From Comamonadaceae bacterium UBA4962 (GTDB taxonomy: Bacteria; Pseudomonadota; Gammaproteobacteria; Burkholderiales; Burkholderiaceae_C), in NCBI GenBank assembly GCA_002397315.1, contig DHAE01000008.1:87941-151940 (forward strand): a stretch of 64,000 nucleotides of DNA. The letters are read 5' to 3'. Position 1 is the first letter of the stretch. Every line of letters starts with the position of its first letter. The notes beneath the pieces were generated by a model. That model was not told the origin of the DNA, ran no database searches, and saw only the letters and a program-made list of their open reading frames with translations. The position numbers and the translations under genes are program-made. Shown here in pieces: positions 61,689-64,000 of the stretch.

Positions 61689-63170
61689 GTGAAGATCTTC
61701 CAGCGCGAGCAGCGCTCGCTCTTCGGGGAAATCCTCGACTGGATGCTCACGCCGCTGCTGCTGCTGTGGCCCGTGAGCCTGGCGCTCACCTGGCTGGTGG
61801 CCCAGGGTCTGGCCAACAAACCGTTCGACCGGGCGCTGGAATACAACGCCCATGCGCTCGCGCAGCTGGTAACCGTGCAGGATGGGCGGGCGCAGTTCAA
61901 CCTGCCCCAGCCTGCCGGCGAAATCCTGCGGGCCGACGAATCCGACATCGTCTACTACCAGGTGCTCGGGCCGCGGGGCGAGTACCTGTCGGGCGAGCGC
62001 GACCTGCCGCGGCCGCCCTTGCCCGACGACGAGCGGCCGCTGTCGGGGCTGGTGCGGCTGCGCGATGCCGAGCTGCGGGGGATCGAGATCCGCGTGGCGG
62101 CGATCTGGGTGCGGTTGCCGATGCCGGGGGCGCCCGCGGCCCTGGTGCAGGTGGCCGAAACGCGCGAGAAACGCAGCGTGCTGGCCACCGAGATCATCAA
62201 GGGCGTGATGCTGCCGCAGTTCGTGATCCTGCCGCTGGCGGTGCTGCTGGTGTGGCTGGCGCTGGCGCGCGGCATCCAGCCGCTGCACCGGCTGGAAGAG
62301 CGCATCCGCGCGCGCGATCCGGACGATCTCTCGCCGCTGGACCACCGCGCCGTGCCGCTGGAGGTGGCGCCGCTCGTCGATTCGGTGAACGATCTGCTGC
62401 GCCGGCTGCAGGATTCGCTCGCCACGCAGAAACGCTTTCTGGCGGATGCCGCGCACCAGCTCAAGACGCCGCTCGCCGGTCTGCGGATGCAGGCCGACCT
62501 GGCGCAGCGCGAGAACACCAGCACCGAGGAGCTCAAGCGCTCGCTGCAGCAGATCGGCCGGGCGAGCGTGCGCGCCACGCACACGGTGAACCAGCTCCTG
62601 GCGCTGGCGCGCGCCGAGGCGGGCGGCGCCGTGCTGGCGCGGCAGCCGGTGGATCTGGCCCGGCTGGTGCGCGAGGCGGTGCGCGACAGCGTGCCGCGGG
62701 CGCTGGAAAAATCCATCGACCTCGGCTACGAGGGGGCGCAGCCGGCGGATGCCGGCGTCTGGGTGGACGGCAATCCGACGCTGCTCAAGGAGCTGGCGCG
62801 CAACCTGCTGGACAACGCGATCGCCTACACGCCGTCCTGCAGCGAGCGGCCGGGCGTGGTGACCGCGCGCGTGCTGGCCGATCCCTTCGGCCACATCGTG
62901 CTGCTGCAGGTCGAGGATTCCGGTCCCGGGGTGCCGGAAGCGGAGCGCGACCTGGTGTTCCGGCCGTTCTACCGCGCGCTCGGCACCGATGCCGACGGCT
63001 CGGGCCTGGGCCTGCCGATCGTGCTGGAGATCGCGCGCCAGCACGGGGCCGAGGTGCGGCTGGACGACGCGCATCCGGGCCAGAACCCTCCAGGGGCATG
63101 TTTTTCGGTGCGGTTCGTCGCGCGGGCCGCGGCAGGGGACGGTGCGGGGGCGGCAGAGGGCGCGGACTGA
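61689..63170 (+). CDS. Sensor histidine kinase (TctE-like)
   Basis: A 493-residue inner-membrane kinase starting at GTG (61689). Membrane helices at about residues 19-40 and 174-194 enclose a periplasmic domain of the 2CSK-N type (LEYNAHALAQLVTVQDGRAQ). The HisKA motif FLADAAHQLKTPLAGLRMQAD has the phosphoacceptor His256. The ATPase core has NLLDNAIAYT, EDSGPGVPEAE and GSGLGLPIVLEIA. It works with the regulator 16 bp upstream. TctE homologues sense citrate or tricarballylate, which is a hint only. Confidence 0.92.
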   Translation: MKIFQREQRSLFGEILDWMLTPLLLLWPVSLALTWLVAQGLANKPFDRALEYNAHALAQLVTVQDGRAQFNLPQPAGEILRADESDIVYYQVLGPRGEYLSGERDLPRPPLPDDERPLSGLVRLRDAELRGIEIRVAAIWVRLPMPGAPAALVQVAETREKRSVLATEIIKGVMLPQFVILPLAVLLVWLALARGIQPLHRLEERIRARDPDDLSPLDHRAVPLEVAPLVDSVNDLLRRLQDSLATQKRFLADAAHQLKTPLAGLRMQADLAQRENTSTEELKRSLQQIGRASVRATHTVNQLLALARAEAGGAVLARQPVDLARLVREAVRDSVPRALEKSIDLGYEGAQPADAGVWVDGNPTLLKELARNLLDNAIAYTPSCSERPGVVTARVLADPFGHIVLLQVEDSGPGVPEAERDLVFRPFYRALGTDADGSGLGLPIVLEIARQHGAEVRLDDAHPGQNPPGACFSVRFVARAAAGDGAGAAEGAD

Positions 63171-63250
63171 CGGAGGGGGCGGAAGCGCCCGCGCGGCACC
63201 CTTGCACGCGTGAGAAAGCCCGCGCAGCAGGACTGGGCGGGCCGGTTCTG

Positions 63251-63273
63251 CAGCCTCCGGCGCGGGGAGGCTG
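63251..63273. terminator. Terminator-like hairpin between convergent genes
   Basis: CAGCCTCC (63251-63258) pairs with GGAGGCTG (63266-63273) around a 7-nt loop. It lies between the convergent kinase and DUF4148 genes. No U-tract follows on either strand, so it could be a Rho-assisted or pausing site rather than a true intrinsic terminator. Confidence 0.35.
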
Positions 63274-63291
63274 GGCAGATGCGCTGCGGCA

Positions 63292-63666
63292 TCAGTTGGT
63301 CATCGGGATCGTGCCGTGTTCGTACACGTAGGCGACGTCGCTCACGTCACCGCCCTGGCGGCGGACTTCGGCCACGTATTCGGGGCCGCTGCGCAGGCGC
63401 TGGTACTCAGCGAAACGCTGCTGGTACATCGGGTCGCTGGCCAGCGAACGTTCGCCGAGTTGGAAACGGTCCAGGCCGGCGCGCTTCCACAGGGCCATGT
63501 CGGCGTTCACTTCGGCGCGCGACAGGGGCTGCTGGTTGGCGACCACGGGTGCCGGGCCTGCCCAGACTTCCTGGGAGACATTGCCGTTGCCCATGGGGGC
63601 TGCGGTGGCGGCGGTGGCGCCTGCGAAGGCGATGGTGGCGATGGCGATCAGGTGCTTGCGATTCAT
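63292..63666 (-). CDS. DUF4148 exported protein (copy 1)
   Basis: A 124-residue periplasmic protein of unknown function. The signal peptide MNRKHLIAIATIAFAGATAATAA is clear. The body has LSRAEVNADMALWKRAGLDRF and EYQRLRSGPEYVAEVRRQGG, the DUF4148 signature. The start at 63666 follows an AGGATCC-type element. A related gene is cut by the window end at 63876. Members of this family are common in Burkholderiales and often respond to stress or metals, but no role is established. Confidence 0.9.
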   Translation of the reverse strand: MNRKHLIAIATIAFAGATAATAAPMGNGNVSQEVWAGPAPVVANQQPLSRAEVNADMALWKRAGLDRFQLGERSLASDPMYQQRFAEYQRLRSGPEYVAEVRRQGGDVSDVAYVYEHGTIPMTN

Positions 63667-63875
63667 GGCGAGGGATCCTTTCTTCGACAAGGGGGAAATG
63701 GTCTGCAGCGCGCCGGATTGCGTTCTGCATGGGGAGAAGTTTGCGCCTCTCCTCGTTTTCCCGCATGTGCGAAAACGCACGGATTCGTGTAGGTCTGTGA
63801 CCGACTGGACTGTGCTCCCCGCGGCCCGGCCGCGTGGGAGAGCAGGCAGTTTCCGAGGCAACCTTGCGGAGGAAA

Positions 63876-64000
63876 TCAGTTGCCGCCGGCTGCGGACGGC
63901 TGGCCCGCGACGGCCGGGACGTCACCGCCCTGGCGGCGCACTTCGGCGACGTACTCGGGGCCGCTGCGCAGTCGGCGGTACTCGGCCAGGCGGGTGGCGT
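63876..64000 (-). CDS. DUF4148 protein (copy 2, partial)
   Basis: Only the C-terminal 40 residues or so are in the window; the start lies beyond position 64000. The segment LAEYRRLRSGPEYVAEVRRQ is almost identical to the same stretch of copy 1, after which the two differ (GGDVPAVAGQPSAAGGN here). It stops at TGA (63878-63876). The two genes are tandem on the minus strand with about 209 bp between them, and so arose by duplication. Confidence 0.85.
   Translation of the reverse strand, partial: ATRLAEYRRLRSGPEYVAEVRRQGGDVPAVAGQPSAAGGN

Overview
This 64 kb window is a GC-rich chromosomal segment, densely packed with genes, from a betaproteobacterium. The gene content (an E. coli-type purB beside yaeQ, glnE, a fused indolepyruvate oxidoreductase, the yajC-secD-secF run, recX-recA, tctD/tctE-like regulators, DUF1631, DUF3717/DUF1289 and DUF4148 proteins) fits Comamonadaceae, most likely Acidovorax or a close relative. 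That assignment is inference from protein recognition, not from a search. I see no rRNA, tRNA, CRISPR array, transposase or prophage.

Layout. 0-4.8 kb: succinyl-CoA synthetase (sucCD), a terminator, a TerC membrane protein, then a PP2C phosphatase and a tandem-FHA protein separated by GACA-type tetranucleotide repeats. 4.9-11.6 kb: a lower-GC island. It opens with a sigma-54 promoter and two tandem type IV pilin genes, followed by an orphan small protein, a very large TPR/SPINDLY-type glycosyltransferase, a second glycosyltransferase, a convergent sugar O-methyltransferase-like gene and moaC. It looks like a pilin gene set with a dedicated glycan pathway. 11.7-19.4 kb: M48 protease, small membrane proteins, a second TerC paralogue, DUF1289 and zinc-ribbon proteins, yaeQ, purB and a GST. 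19.4-21.6 kb: a candidate small RNA with a CU-rich (anti-Shine-Dalgarno-like) loop, a periplasmic glutathione peroxidase and a degenerate HD-GYP protein. 21.7-28.4 kb: a TetR-controlled RND efflux operon (tetR, outer-membrane factor, adaptor, pump) with a clear palindromic operator.

28.4-39.2 kb: glnE, and divergent from it a tightly coupled operon of a giant AsmA/YhdP-like protein, a Nit-type amidohydrolase, a PAS sensor kinase and a FixJ-type regulator. 39.3-44.6 kb: an OmpA-like lipoprotein, a tiny membrane protein whose start codon overlaps that of mltA on the other strand, a secreted protein with two pepsin-like DTG motifs, and an MFS exporter fused to a monooxygenase-fold domain. 44.6-48.9 kb: an Lrp regulator divergent from fused indolepyruvate ferredoxin oxidoreductase. 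49.1-55.1 kb: yajC, an intergenic repeat, secD, secF and a DUF1631 protein. 55.1-58.4 kb: an AT-rich leader followed by two overlapping genes, a flavin-dependent halogenase-like enzyme and an ATP-grasp ligase, which look like a minimal and possibly undescribed natural-product pathway. 58.6-64 kb: recX and recA with a canonical LexA box, a MarR regulator, a TctD/TctE-like two-component system, and two tandem DUF4148 genes, the last cut by the window edge.

Most plausible new biology: (i) the halogenase/ATP-grasp pair, (ii) the pilin plus bifunctional glycosyltransferase island, (iii) the CU-rich structured RNA at 19.44-19.53 kb, and (iv) the two-DTG pepsin-like secreted protein. All functions are read from sequence motifs alone.
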